Assembly (NCBI GenBank): GCA_023475715.1
Contig: JAMCVO010000026.1
Location: 28,201 to 92,200, forward strand
DNA: 64,000 nucleotides
Source: Actinomycetota bacterium
GTDB lineage: Bacteria > Actinomycetota > Humimicrobiia > Humimicrobiales > Humimicrobiaceae
Direction of reading: 5' to 3'
A program made the position numbers and the translations under genes. Positions 42,965 through 52,741 of the stretch are shown one piece after another. A model generated the notes under the pieces. It was given only the letters and a program-made list of their open reading frames with translations. It did not search any database and was not told the DNA's origin. Position 1 is the first letter of the stretch. Each line of letters begins with the position of its first letter.

Positions 42965-43942
42965 TTAAACTACGTAGAATGCTCCATCAGGAACCAGACA
43001 GTTAATGCCTTTAATATCATTCAAACCTTTAACAATCAGATCTCTTCTTTCTTTAAATTCTTTAACCATCTCATAAGTAGCGTCCTGCGGTCCCCTATAG
43101 GCTTCTATTCCGGCATATTGCGTAAATGTTGCACTACAGGTATCAACATTTGTCTGGAGCCTGATTGCCTGTTCTGTCAACTCTTTTGCCATTACTCCAT
43201 ATCCCAGTCTCCATCCTGTCATGGCATATATTTTTGAAAAGCCGTCAAGAATGATAGTATGCTCTTTCATCCCGGGAATTGAAGAAATACTTTTAAACTG
43301 CCCGCTGTATATTATCCTGCTGTATATTTCATCTGATAAAACCCATATATTGTTTTTAATTGCTATTTCAGCAATTCCTTCAAGATCTTCCTGGCTTAAA
43401 ATTCCACCTGTGGGATTCTGCGGTGAATTTATAACAATCATTTTAGTTTTTATCGTTACTGCATTCTTTAGATCATTTATGTCAAATGAGAATTTTTTTT
43501 CTTCAAGCAAAGGCAGCGGGATAGATTTACCGCCGACAAAATTTATAATGGATTCATATATAGGATATCCGGGATTTGGATAAACAACCTCGTCACCTTC
43601 ATTAACAAGGGCATGTATTGCATAAAAAATCATAGGTTTTACGCCTGAAGTTATTAAAACTTCATCAGGGTAAACATCAATCCCCCTTGTTTTGCTTACA
43701 TATTTTGCTACTTCTCTTCTAAAGTCAGGGATACCGGCGGGAGGACCGTAATGAGTCTTATTTTCTTCGATAGCAGCAATACCTGCTTTTTTTATATTTA
43801 AAGGAGTATCAAAATCGGGTTCACCAACTCCAAAATTAATAATATCTTTGCCCTCTTCCTTGAGCTTTGTAACCTGTGCCAGTACCATAAAAGCATTCTC
43901 AATACCAAGCCTGTCCATTCTTTTTGCAAATTGCATTTAAAC
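41999..43942. repeat. Perfect 972-bp tandem direct duplication
   Basis: Unit 1 (41999-42970) and unit 2 (42971-43942) are identical as far as I can compare. Both begin TACGTAGAATG and end GCATTTAAAC, and the coding content matches residue for residue. 972 is a multiple of three. There is no microhomology at the joint. The unit covers the first 321 codons of the aminotransferase plus its last six leader bases. It is either a very recent duplication or an assembly artefact. Confidence 0.9.
42965..43936 (-). pseudogene. Truncated 5' copy of the aminotransferase, created by the tandem duplication
   Basis: The reading frame is identical to the first 321 residues of the full-length copy, then runs two junction-derived residues (ending YVV) into a TAA. 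It lacks the last 75 residues, including the substrate-carboxylate arginine region, so it should be inactive. This copy keeps the original control region: AGAGAGG 6 bases before the ATG, a terminator and a tandem glycine riboswitch. Transcription of the intact downstream copy therefore has to pass through it. Confidence 0.85.
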
Positions 43943-43980
43943 CTCTCTTTCCCTTTAATAAAAATAAAAAAATGTAAAAA

Positions 43981-44034
43981 TAAAAAAGACAGAATAATAC
44001 CTAACATTACAGTTAAGAACTATTCTGTCTTTTT
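43981..44034 (-). terminator. Riboswitch-linked intrinsic terminator
   Basis: On the minus strand GACAGAATA (44029-44021) pairs with TATTCTGTC (43996-43988), followed by TTTTTTA. A-runs before the stem extend the pairing. The left arm contains CAGAAT, which is also the 3' strand of the second aptamer's P1 stem. Terminator and ligand-bound aptamer should therefore exclude each other, which predicts a glycine ON switch. Confidence 0.85.
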
Positions 44035-44175
44035 ACCTGAGAGATTTTATCCCCTTCGGTATTTGAATAAATCCATAATTTATTCAAATTTCTCCAGAAT
44101 AAAATTTACAGCAATCTTTTTGCCTGAGATTATAAAACCTTCGGCTCCAGTTTTTTCAACCGGCATCTCTTGCTG
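44022..44175 (-). ncRNA. Tandem glycine riboswitch
   Basis: Two glycine aptamers lie in series on the minus strand. Aptamer 1 (44175-44109): P1 CAGCAA/TTGCTG, core GAGATGCC, GCCGAAGG, then TCTCAGGCAAAAAGA. Aptamer 2 (44100-44022): P1 ATTCTG/CAGAAT, core GGAGA, ACCGAAGGGG, then CTCTCAGGTAAAAAGA. These match the known consensus (CCGAAGG and CUCAGGxAAAAxGAC). The linker is 8 bases, as usual for cooperative tandems. It precedes an aminotransferase, not the common gcvTHP or alanine/glycine symporter genes. Confidence 0.93.
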
Positions 44176-44231
44176 GTAATATTATTTATTATTTTAATAT
44201 TTTTTGCAATCTTTGAAGTTCAAATAGAGCT

Positions 44232-45446
44232 TCAAAAAAGCTTTATTTTTTTAGCATTTTCTAAAAAATCTTTCTTAACATCTTCCAGAAAGTCTGCATC
44301 CATTAATATTCTGACTGCAGTCATTGCTATTGATTTCATTCCAATCATCATGCCGTGATAGGCAGTTTCAGTTTTGCCGTAATTTAAAAATTCAACAGTG
44401 TGAAGAGCACATCCTTCTTCCGCAGTTTTTACCATAGGCTCTATTGCAGGAATATGATAGCTCAAATTTCCGGTATCAGTTGAACCTAATAGAAATGGCC
44501 GTTCATCAAGTTTTTCTCCGATTGATTCAAAATTTTCTTCATATTCCTTAATTAAAAAACTATTTTTCAGAAGGTCATTTCCAGAATCTTCGAAAACTGA
44601 TATGGTTAATTGTGCTCCGGTTTGGAGCGCTGCTCCCCTGGCACAATTCTTTACTTTTTCTACAACTTCATTTAAATACTTTCGGTGCTGTGACCTTATA
44701 TAAAATCTTGCTGAAGCAGATTCGGGTATGATATTTACCGCATCCCCGCCTTTGATTATGTTTCCATGGATTTTTACATCTTCCCTCAACTGCTGTCTTA
44801 ATGCATTTACAGAAGTGAAAAGCAGTATAACTGCATCAAGAGCATTTATACCTTCGTAAGGTGCCACAGCCGCATGGGCAGATTTTCCTTTATAGCAAAA
44901 TTCAAGAGCGTCAAAGGCAAGTATAGTCGGCCATGTATTATTTCTTGAACCACCGTGAAACATCAAAGCCGCATCAATACCATCAAAGGCTCCATTTTTT
45001 CTCATTATGCCTTTTGCATCCATACATTCTTCGGCAGGCGTTCCCATGCATACAATTTTTCCACAAAGATCCTTGTCAAGTTTGCTCATTGCAATTGCAG
45101 CGTTTGCCAAAGCAGAGGCAATTATGTGATGATGACATGCATGACCAATGTTTGGAAGCGCATCATATTCTGCAATAAATGCAACTGTCGGACCTGGCTT
45201 TTCAAAACTGAACTGAGCTTTAAATGCAGTGTCAAGCCCACCTATACTTTCTTGAATTTGAAAATCATTTTTTTTAAGTTCGGTGCTAAGATAGTCTCTG
45301 GCCTTAAATTCTTTGGTGCCGGACTCCGGATTATCAAATATGTGGTTTGCCATTTCAATAGCGCGTTTCCGAAACTTCTCAGTTTCAGTTGCTGCTTTTT
45401 CTTTAATTAATTTTATTTTTATTATTTCATCCTTGCTGGCTGTCAT
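44232..45446 (-). CDS. M20-family amidohydrolase (PM20D2/AbgB-like)
   Basis: This metallo-amidohydrolase is predicted to cleave N-acyl amino acids or small peptides. The protein of about 404 residues has AFIAEYDALPNIGHACHHHII (Asp and His metal ligands), MGTPAEECMDAKG (Glu-Glu), MFHGGSRNNT and the dimerisation lid KSAHAAVAPYEGINALDAV. The C-terminal ligand His lies in TAYHGMMIGM. I use ATG at 45446 (GGA upstream); TTG three codons earlier is possible. It is the gene upstream of the riboswitch-aminotransferase unit on the same strand. A short inverted repeat after its stop (TTTGAAG/CTTCAAA, about 44215-44238) may end its transcript. Confidence 0.87.
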   Translation of the reverse strand: MTASKDEIIKIKLIKEKAATETEKFRKRAIEMANHIFDNPESGTKEFKARDYLSTELKKNDFQIQESIGGLDTAFKAQFSFEKPGPTVAFIAEYDALPNIGHACHHHIIASALANAAIAMSKLDKDLCGKIVCMGTPAEECMDAKGIMRKNGAFDGIDAALMFHGGSRNNTWPTILAFDALEFCYKGKSAHAAVAPYEGINALDAVILLFTSVNALRQQLREDVKIHGNIIKGGDAVNIIPESASARFYIRSQHRKYLNEVVEKVKNCARGAALQTGAQLTISVFEDSGNDLLKNSFLIKEYEENFESIGEKLDERPFLLGSTDTGNLSYHIPAIEPMVKTAEEGCALHTVEFLNYGKTETAYHGMMIGMKSIAMTAVRILMDADFLEDVKKDFLENAKKIKLF

Positions 45447-45507
45447 ATTTTCCAATCACTATTAAATCTTTTAAATAAAATTTTTAGTAACGACCTATAT
45501 TATATTA

Positions 45508-46746
45508 TTATTTCTGTTTCTTATACTCAGCATTAATCCTGATATAGTCGTAAGATATATCAGCCGTATATATTTTAGCATCAGAGTTGCCGGAGTTTAA
45601 ATCAACTGTAAATTTAAGATGCTTGTTTTTCATAAGCTTGTTTGCATTTTCTATGTCAAACTGCACTGCCTGACCTTTTTCCATTACTGCAAAATCTTCA
45701 AAATAAATATCTACATTATTTTGATCAATCTGGTTTTGGACTGAACCTATTGCAGCAGCAATTCTACCCCAATTTAGATCTTCACCAAACATTGCAGATT
45801 TGAATAAAATTGAATTGGCTATTAATTTACCAATTTTTCTTGCTTCATCTTTATCTTTTGTCCTTATTACATTTATTTCAATTATTTTTGTTGCTCCTTC
45901 GGCATCTTCGACAACTTTAAGTGCCAAGGATTTCAATACATGGTAAAGAACGCTTTTAAAATTTTCAAATTTTGCATCTTTTCCTGTTATCTCTATTCCA
46001 CTCGCACCGTTAGCTATTATGATTATCATATCATTTGTACTCTGACATCCATCCGTGGAAATGCAGTTAAAAGTGCTGTCAACGCACTCAAACAAAGCTT
46101 CGTCAAGAAGTTCACTTGGTATTTTTATGTCTGTTGCTATAAATGACATTGTGGTTGCCATATTTGGTTCAATCATAACCGAACCTTTACCTATCCCGCC
46201 TATAACTACTTCTGCACCATCTTGCTTAAATTTTACTGCAATCTCCTTTGGATTTCTGTCAATTGTAAGTATTGCTTTGGCAGCATTATGACCATTATGC
46301 TTGTTCAGATTCCTGCTGCAAATAATTATACCTTTTTCAATCTTCTCCATAGGAAGCTGTTTACCGATCCTTCCTGTCGATGCAACCAGAATATTCTCTT
46401 TGTTTAAATTTAAATATTTTGATGCAAGTTCAACAGTTAACATAGAATTTTCAATTCCCTGGCTGCCAGTACATGCATTTGATATTCCGCTGTTTATTAT
46501 TATTGCCTTTATATCCCTGCTCTTTTTTAACTGTTCCTTGTCTAGAACAACAGGTGCAGCAGCAAATTTATTTTTTGTAAACGTTCCGCTGCAGGTTGAT
46601 TGTTCAGGAGTGAATAAAATGCAGAAATCTTCTCTAAATTTTCGTATGCCGCAATGGCATGATGAAGCAAAAAAATTTCTTACGTCTGTAATTGTTCCTT
46701 CATGAATTAATTCAAATTCACCATTTACCTTATTGTCGAGCTCCAT
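45508..46746 (-). CDS. argJ: Bifunctional glutamate N-acetyltransferase/ornithine acetyltransferase
   Basis: It recycles acetyl groups in the arginine pathway and can make N-acetylglutamate. The 412-residue protein has SGISNACTGSQG, the self-cleavage region GKGSVMIEPNMATTMSFIATD (the proprotein cuts before the Thr of the MAT motif), and a C-terminal half with NWGRIAAAIG. All these are ArgJ signatures. GGAG precedes the ATG and a good promoter lies 50 bases upstream. No other arginine gene is in the window. The Val in KGSVMI replaces the more common Gly, probably without consequence. Confidence 0.93.
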   Translation of the reverse strand: MELDNKVNGEFELIHEGTITDVRNFFASSCHCGIRKFREDFCILFTPEQSTCSGTFTKNKFAAAPVVLDKEQLKKSRDIKAIIINSGISNACTGSQGIENSMLTVELASKYLNLNKENILVASTGRIGKQLPMEKIEKGIIICSRNLNKHNGHNAAKAILTIDRNPKEIAVKFKQDGAEVVIGGIGKGSVMIEPNMATTMSFIATDIKIPSELLDEALFECVDSTFNCISTDGCQSTNDMIIIIANGASGIEITGKDAKFENFKSVLYHVLKSLALKVVEDAEGATKIIEINVIRTKDKDEARKIGKLIANSILFKSAMFGEDLNWGRIAAAIGSVQNQIDQNNVDIYFEDFAVMEKGQAVQFDIENANKLMKNKHLKFTVDLNSGNSDAKIYTADISYDYIRINAEYKKQK

Positions 46747-46801
46747 ATTTACTCCAAATTTGATTACTTATAATCGAGATATTTATAAATATAATTTGCA
46801 T

Positions 46802-46830
46802 ATTATACAAATTTATTAAATAATATACAA
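46802..46830 (-). promoter_or_regulatory. Promoter for argJ
   Basis: On the minus strand TTGTAT (46830-46825), a 17-base spacer and a perfect TATAAT (46807-46802), about 55 bases before the argJ ATG. Confidence 0.6.
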
Positions 46831-46912
46831 TATTTACTCACAAAATTTTATTTATTTTATAAATTGAAATTCTGGTTTTCCTGAAAATTTTTCTTAAATG
46901 CTGACTCAAGAA

Positions 46913-49501
46913 TTACTCATCGGAGTTTAATATTTTCCGTGCCATGGATAACTCATCTTCTCTGGTTTTTAACCTGCCACCCAGCTTGAGCTCCAGCAGC
47001 TTTTCGAGAACTATTTTAAATTCTTTTGAGGGCCTGTATCCTAAATTTTTTAAGTTTTCTCCGGTAATCTCCAATCTGATATTAGAAAGTTTTTTTAAAT
47101 ATCTTTGGATATTGTGATTATGAATGCTGCTTTCACTGGCAATCATAGCTAATAATTCCCCCGATAAATTATGTACCAGTTTAAATAATTTTGAATTACT
47201 TGCAATTTTTTCCGAAAGGCTCTTTCTGACATTTTCAAACTTTTTAATAGATTCAATTATGACCGAAGAATCTTTATTCTTAATTTTCATTTCAAAGCAC
47301 CATTGTTTTACAGAATTTATACTGCTCCCCATAAATATCGCTGCAATTATAAGCCGCCATTTTTCAATTCTTTTTCCAAGTAAAGTTTCTAAATTTGAGC
47401 ATTTCTTCAGTATTTTTTCAATATAATAAATGAATTCACTTGTTATATCTCTTTTTATGCCAATTTTTTTCAATGCCCCAAGCTCATAAAGCCTTCTTAA
47501 AGCTTCCCATGATTTTTCTTCACTCAAGATCGAAATGAGCTCATCTCTTATCCTGATCCCTATAAGTTTGGAAACGATATTCATTTCAATCGCAGAAATT
47601 GCCAACTTTTCAGTTTGGCTGTCCATTTTAAAACCAAGTCTCTGTTCAAACCGCACAGCTCTGAATATTCTTGTGGGATCTTCTATGAAGCTTAATTTAT
47701 GCAATACTTTAATTCTTTTTGCAGCAATATCCTTACGGCCGCCAAAGAAGTCAAGAATTGAACCTATATCATCTTTATTTAAGGATAAAACCAAAGTATT
47801 TATTGTAAAGTCTCTTCTGGCCAGATCCTGTTTAATGCTTCCCATCTCAACATCCGGAAGTGCTGCCGGCTTTTCATAATATTCAATTCTTGCTGAAGCT
47901 ATATCAATATGCTGCCCATTTTTTAAAATAAGAACTGCAGTTTTAAATTTTTCATAACTGTCAATACGGGCATTTAGTATCTCACCCAATTTCCGGGCAA
48001 ATATAATTCCGTCTCCTTCCACAACGATATCGATATCAAAATTTTGTTTACCTAAAATTAGATCACGTACCATTCCTCCCACAAGATATGCTCTGTATCT
48101 GAGTTCTCTTGCGGTGTTTGAAACCGCTTCAAAAATATTTTGAATATCCCTTGGAAACAAATCAAATAATCTTTTATAATTCTGTTGTTTGAAAGGATAC
48201 TTCAGTAAAGCAAGTCCATGCAGATATCTTAATATATCTTTTCTGGTAACTATCCCAACAATTTTACCTTTATTGATTATCGGTATCCTGCCTATTCCAT
48301 TTTCTATCATTAGATTCTGAATTTCATCTATTGTTGTATTAAGATTTGCAGTAATTATGCCATGAGATTTGAAGCCTTTTACAGGAGCATGTGACAAGCC
48401 ATGCTTTATAGCTTTATCTATATCTTTGCGGGTAATAATCCCAACAAGATCTCCCCTGGCATCGACGATCGGCATTCCTGAATGACCGTACTTTTTTAAA
48501 ATCTCATTTACGCTGTAAATGCTTTCTTCCTCATTTATTACTCTTATAGGATAGGACATTATGTCTTTTGCAGTTAAAGGTTGTTTTATATATTTTTGCA
48601 GTGAAGAAATTATTTTGCTCTCAATTTCACTAAAACTTAAATCCTTTGCAATGCCGGACGAAGCCTGGGGATGCCCGCCGCCTCCTACTGCCGCCAATAC
48701 CTTGGATACATCAACATTCAAATCATCGCTTCTTGCTACAATATACGTCTTCTCTTTCATTTTTACCCAGCAAAAAACTATTGCAATATCTTCAACCTGC
48801 GCAAGTTTTCTGGTAAGAACTGAAAGACCTTCAATAAACTTATCGGTAACTGCATAAGATATTATTATTTCTTTTTCGTTTATTTTTAATTTTCTGCAGT
48901 TGGATATTAATTTTTCAAGCAATTTGTGCTGCTCATCCGAAAGTGACAGATTTAAAAACTTTGATATGATAAATAAATCAGCCCCATTTTTTAAAAGATA
49001 TGATGAAACATTGAAATCTTTCTGACTGGTGGCGGGATAAGTAAATGATCCTGTATCTTCATAAATGCCTAGTGCAAATAAAGTAGCTTCAAGTGGCGTA
49101 ATTTTTATTTTTCTTTTTTTAATTATATCTACAAGTATGGAAGTTGTGGCACCTATTTCTTCAGAATAATCAAGCCCATAACTTATATCTTCCCTGGATT
49201 TTTTATGATGGTCGTATATCATTATTTCAGCTTTTTTTATCTCAATTAATTCTTTGATCCTTCCAAGTCTTCCAGGTATCTTGGTATCAATCATTATGAC
49301 TTTTTTTACATTTTTTAAGTCAATATCTGCAGATTCTTGAAATACAGGCAGAGAGTCTTCGTAAAGGGCCAAAAATTTTCTTACGTTTTGATTGATAGAG
49401 GTTGGTAATACTATTTTTGCATCGGGATATATTTTACTTGCTGCTATCATGCCAGCAAAAGAGTCGAAATCGGAGCTAACATGAGTTACAATAATTTCCA
49501 T
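46913..49501 (-). CDS. DHH phosphoesterase-CBS-CCA-nucleotidyltransferase fusion
   Basis: This is a three-part protein of 862 residues. Residues 1-300 are a DHH/DHHA1 phosphoesterase (DFDSFAG, the IYDHHKKS motif at about 96-103, GGGGHPQASSGIA). Residues about 310-430 hold two CBS repeats, each ending in a (G)IVTRKDI-type strand. From about 450 on is a class II poly(A)/CCA polymerase: LVGGMVRDLILGKQNFDIDIVV with catalytic acidic residues, then RRDFTINTL and EDPTRIFRAVRFEQRLGF. This architecture is known in several anaerobes as an A-adding or CCA-adding tRNA nucleotidyltransferase. The DHH part may trim or hydrolyse nucleotides. It ends 10 bases after the nitroreductase stop. The length is normal for the fused family. 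Confidence 0.9.
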   Translation of the reverse strand: MEIIVTHVSSDFDSFAGMIAASKIYPDAKIVLPTSINQNVRKFLALYEDSLPVFQESADIDLKNVKKVIMIDTKIPGRLGRIKELIEIKKAEIMIYDHHKKSREDISYGLDYSEEIGATTSILVDIIKKRKIKITPLEATLFALGIYEDTGSFTYPATSQKDFNVSSYLLKNGADLFIISKFLNLSLSDEQHKLLEKLISNCRKLKINEKEIIISYAVTDKFIEGLSVLTRKLAQVEDIAIVFCWVKMKEKTYIVARSDDLNVDVSKVLAAVGGGGHPQASSGIAKDLSFSEIESKIISSLQKYIKQPLTAKDIMSYPIRVINEEESIYSVNEILKKYGHSGMPIVDARGDLVGIITRKDIDKAIKHGLSHAPVKGFKSHGIITANLNTTIDEIQNLMIENGIGRIPIINKGKIVGIVTRKDILRYLHGLALLKYPFKQQNYKRLFDLFPRDIQNIFEAVSNTARELRYRAYLVGGMVRDLILGKQNFDIDIVVEGDGIIFARKLGEILNARIDSYEKFKTAVLILKNGQHIDIASARIEYYEKPAALPDVEMGSIKQDLARRDFTINTLVLSLNKDDIGSILDFFGGRKDIAAKRIKVLHKLSFIEDPTRIFRAVRFEQRLGFKMDSQTEKLAISAIEMNIVSKLIGIRIRDELISILSEEKSWEALRRLYELGALKKIGIKRDITSEFIYYIEKILKKCSNLETLLGKRIEKWRLIIAAIFMGSSINSVKQWCFEMKIKNKDSSVIIESIKKFENVRKSLSEKIASNSKLFKLVHNLSGELLAMIASESSIHNHNIQRYLKKLSNIRLEITGENLKNLGYRPSKEFKIVLEKLLELKLGGRLKTREDELSMARKILNSDE

Positions 49502-49510
49502 ATCGGGTTT

Positions 49511-50050
49511 TTAGTCTACATATTTTTCATAGCAAACTACTTCTGACAAAGATTTCCTTCCTCTTTTGGATGGGTCAACTGTAGAAGCAGGATATCCAAC
49601 AGGAGTAAGGGTAACAACTCTTATGCTTTCCGGTATTCCCAGGATTCCTTTTACGAGATTTTCTTTAAATGATCCGATCCAGCATGTTCCGAGTCCCAGT
49701 TCCGTTGCTGCCAAAATAAGATGTTCCATTGCAATCGCAATATCGATTGGATAACTATTCATGTAGCCTCCCATAATTCCATATGCTTCTTCTTCCTTTG
49801 CACAAGCAACTATTATAATGGGGGCCTCTGAAATGAAAGACTGGTTGTTACATGCAATTGCAAGATCTCCCTTTTTTTGCTTACTCTTTACAATGACGAG
49901 TTTCCAGGGCTGAAGATTTTTTGCTGATGGCGCTTTTCTGAATGCTTCCAATATGTAATCCAGCTTATCATCTTCCACTTTGTCGGATTTATAGGATCTG
50001 ATGCTTCTTCTGTTTGTAATTATTTCCATGAGACAATTAAATTTTCTCAA
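49511..50050 (-). CDS. Nitroreductase-family FMN protein
   Basis: This FMN-dependent oxidoreductase has 179 residues: NRRSIRSYKSDKV (FMN phosphate contacts), APSAKNLQPWKLVIV, and GLGTCWIGSF with PVGYPAS at the C-terminal side. Such proteins act on quinones, flavins or nitro compounds; the true substrate is not readable. I take the TTG start at 50050 because GGGAGTG lies 9 bases before it. An ATG seven codons later lacks any ribosome-binding site. It is followed 10 bases later by the DHH-CBS-polymerase gene. Confidence 0.9.
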   Translation of the reverse strand: MRKFNCLMEIITNRRSIRSYKSDKVEDDKLDYILEAFRKAPSAKNLQPWKLVIVKSKQKKGDLAIACNNQSFISEAPIIIVACAKEEEAYGIMGGYMNSYPIDIAIAMEHLILAATELGLGTCWIGSFKENLVKGILGIPESIRVVTLTPVGYPASTVDPSKRGRKSLSEVVCYEKYVD

Positions 50051-50174
50051 ATACGTGCACTCCCTTTATAGAGTTGATCTATTCACATTAAGGAATAACT
50101 TTTATGGTAATTATGAAAAATGGTACTCAGACTTAATAAACCTTTTTATATTATATAGTTTATGTTTTTAATTG

Positions 50175-51044
50175 CTATAAGGAATTTTCTATTTCTTTTT
50201 TATACAGCTCCATTAATCTGTTGGTGACAGAGCCTGGAATTTTCTCTTCAACCTTATGAATATCGATTTCTTTTACCGGCATTATTTCCATTATGGAATT
50301 AGTTAGAAAAATTTCATCAGCTTTGATTATATCAAAATAGTGGATTCTTCTTTCACTGATTTTTATATTGTTTTCTCTGCATATGTTGATTACAACCTGC
50401 CTTGTAATACCCGGCAGGATATTCTGAGTTATTGGAGGAGTAAATACTGTGCTGTTTTTTATATAAAAAATATTGGACATGGAACCTTCGAGAACCAGTC
50501 GGTCCCTTGTTAAAAAAATTCCCTCAAATGACTGCTTGCCGTAAGCTTCATTTCTTGCATATATATTTTCAAAATAGTTCAGCAGTTTGAACTTGTAAAG
50601 GCCATTGCCAATTGCATTTCTTTTCAAATCTGAAGCAGTTATTTTTATACCATTTTTATAATAATCATCAGGATAAGGATCCAATTTTTTTGCAATTATT
50701 ATCAAATTCGGTCTAATTTGCAGGTCGTAGTGGAACCTATTGCCATATCTGTTTCGTGTAATTATTATTTTTACATATGCATCATTTTGCGAAAGTCCGT
50801 TTTTGGACAGTAATTTATAGACAGCAGATTTAATATACGTCTTATCAAAATTTGGACTATACTTTAATTGTCTAAGAGAAGAAAATAGCCTGCCGATATG
50901 TTCTTCCAGTTTAAAAGGCTTCCCTTTATAACACCTTATAGTCTCAAATATCCCATCACCGTATAGGAACCCGACATCTTCTATGGAAATCCTTGCACTG
51001 CTGCCAGATCTAAATTTACTATTGATAAAGATATAATCAAACAT
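50175..51044 (-). CDS. pabC: Class IV aminotransferase, likely aminodeoxychorismate lyase
   Basis: This is a PLP fold type IV enzyme. The protein of about 289 residues has ISIEDVGFLYGDGIFETIR (PLP-phosphate region), KFKLLNYFENIYARNEA (catalytic Lys in the K-LN context), FEGIFLTRDRLVLEGSMSNIF and LPGITRQVVI. Branched-chain and D-amino-acid aminotransferases share these motifs. The gene immediately after pabB argues for 4-amino-4-deoxychorismate lyase in folate synthesis. I use ATG at 51044; the frame extends four codons to a TTG, with no ribosome-binding site for either. Confidence 0.78.
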   Translation of the reverse strand: MFDYIFINSKFRSGSSARISIEDVGFLYGDGIFETIRCYKGKPFKLEEHIGRLFSSLRQLKYSPNFDKTYIKSAVYKLLSKNGLSQNDAYVKIIITRNRYGNRFHYDLQIRPNLIIIAKKLDPYPDDYYKNGIKITASDLKRNAIGNGLYKFKLLNYFENIYARNEAYGKQSFEGIFLTRDRLVLEGSMSNIFYIKNSTVFTPPITQNILPGITRQVVINICRENNIKISERRIHYFDIIKADEIFLTNSIMEIMPVKEIDIHKVEEKIPGSVTNRLMELYKKEIENSL

Positions 51045-51112
51045 TGGACCACGCAAATACTTTTATATTATTGATAACTAAAATTATAGCACAAAGTCTC
51101 CTTGGGGTTTTA

Positions 51113-52741
51113 TCATCTTATATTTAAAAGATTCTTTAACTCAAAAAACTTCAAGGCTTCCTGAAGTGCCTTTCCCTTATCAAGGGTTTCCTGATATTCG
51201 TCTTCAGGGTTTGAATCTTCCACGATACCGCCGCCAACATTATAATAAAGCTCCCTGCCTTTTATTATAAAAGTTCTTATTGCTATATTAAAATCCATCG
51301 TTTCATTTATGCCTGCATATCCTATTGCTCCCGTGTAAATGCTTCTTGTTGTGGGCTCAAGCTCATCTATAATCTGCATCGCCCGTATTTTTGGGGCACC
51401 GGTTATCGAACCCCCGGGAAACATTGATTTAATTATGTCTGCAAAATCATAACCTTTTTTAACTTTTCCGGTAACGGTTGATACGAGGTGAAAAACCCGG
51501 GCATACTTTTCGATAATGGCATGCCCTTTTACATTTACACTGCCGTATTCGCAAAATTTTCCAAGATCATTCCGTTCAAGGTCGACTATCATATTCAACT
51601 CAGCGTGATCCTTGATACTATTCTGCAGCTCAGTCATATATTTTACATCTTCGCTTTCGTTGTTCCCTCTGGGTCTTGTGCCCTTTATTGGCCTGGTTTG
51701 AATAAAACTATTTTTTAAAAATAAAAACCTTTCGGGAGAAGAGCTGCCTATTTTAACTTCAGGGAAACTCAGGAATGCTGAAAAGGGAGCAGCATTTTTT
51801 TGTCTTAATATGTAATATAAACTGTAAGGATCAACATCCAGAACGCATCTAAACCTCTGCGTTATGTTTACCTGATAAATATCACCGTTATGAATGTGTT
51901 CTTTTGCTTTTTTTACAGCTTCCAGATAATCGGTTTTAGTAAAATTTGAATCTAGGACAACTTTCTTGATTTCTTTTTTAATGCAGTTCTTCACTATCCT
52001 GCTTTCTATCTTTTCTGAGCTTATTACTTTGCCATATGTGCAAGCAATTTTTTCTATTTCCTTTATTAATCTTATTTTTTCCTTGTTTATAATTTTAGCA
52101 ATTTCACGATCGCTAATATCTTTGTAAATCAAATTCATTTCATCTTGGAAGCAATCCCGAAAATAATCAGGAACAGATTTGCTTGTTTTGCCCATTTCCT
52201 TATTATCCACTACAAAATTTTTTATGAAAAACCACCTTTTATTATCAATATCATAAGCCATCAGGTTATCGTAGTATGCCATTATATATAAGGGTAAGAA
52301 AATGTCATCTCTTGCTTTTTGCGGTAATCTCTCAATATAATTTTTCAGATCGTATGAGATATATCCGGCAAGTCCGCCTATAAAATCGGGCAGGTTGTTC
52401 TTTCCGGTATTGGCAGAATAATTTTCCGAAGCAAAGTGATAAATTATATTATTTTGAGCAATTGCTGCATTCGAGATTTCTTTTAAAAATAACAAGGGAT
52501 TGGTATTAAAGGTTTGATGTTTTCCTGACAAGCAATTTAAAAATGTACTTGTCTTTTCATCGCTTTTTATAATAAACCTGGGTTTCCAGCATACATATGA
52601 AAATTTTGAATATTTGTTTGGTACCAGGCTTGAATCAAAAAAGCATATGTAGCCGTACTTTCCAGTGGAGTTTAAAAGATAAACCAGGTTTTCAGGTAAA
52701 ATATTGATTTTAATTGGAATTATTGTTGAAATGACATTCAT
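51113..52741 (-). CDS. pabB: Para-aminobenzoate synthase component I
   Basis: It makes aminodeoxychorismate from chorismate and ammonia for folate. The 542-residue protein has the chorismate-binding core: DIYQVNITQRF, then TRPIKGTRPRG, where the Lys of PIKGT marks PabB as opposed to TrpE (PIAGT). It also has VDLERNDLG, MFPGGSITGAPKIRAM and IGYAGINETMDFNIAIRT. It is longer than typical because of an insertion around residues 190-250. pabA, the glutaminase, is not in the window. pabC follows after 70 bases. The upstream region is shared with the divergent ABC exporter. Confidence 0.91.
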   Translation of the reverse strand: MNVISTIIPIKINILPENLVYLLNSTGKYGYICFFDSSLVPNKYSKFSYVCWKPRFIIKSDEKTSTFLNCLSGKHQTFNTNPLLFLKEISNAAIAQNNIIYHFASENYSANTGKNNLPDFIGGLAGYISYDLKNYIERLPQKARDDIFLPLYIMAYYDNLMAYDIDNKRWFFIKNFVVDNKEMGKTSKSVPDYFRDCFQDEMNLIYKDISDREIAKIINKEKIRLIKEIEKIACTYGKVISSEKIESRIVKNCIKKEIKKVVLDSNFTKTDYLEAVKKAKEHIHNGDIYQVNITQRFRCVLDVDPYSLYYILRQKNAAPFSAFLSFPEVKIGSSSPERFLFLKNSFIQTRPIKGTRPRGNNESEDVKYMTELQNSIKDHAELNMIVDLERNDLGKFCEYGSVNVKGHAIIEKYARVFHLVSTVTGKVKKGYDFADIIKSMFPGGSITGAPKIRAMQIIDELEPTTRSIYTGAIGYAGINETMDFNIAIRTFIIKGRELYYNVGGGIVEDSNPEDEYQETLDKGKALQEALKFFELKNLLNIR

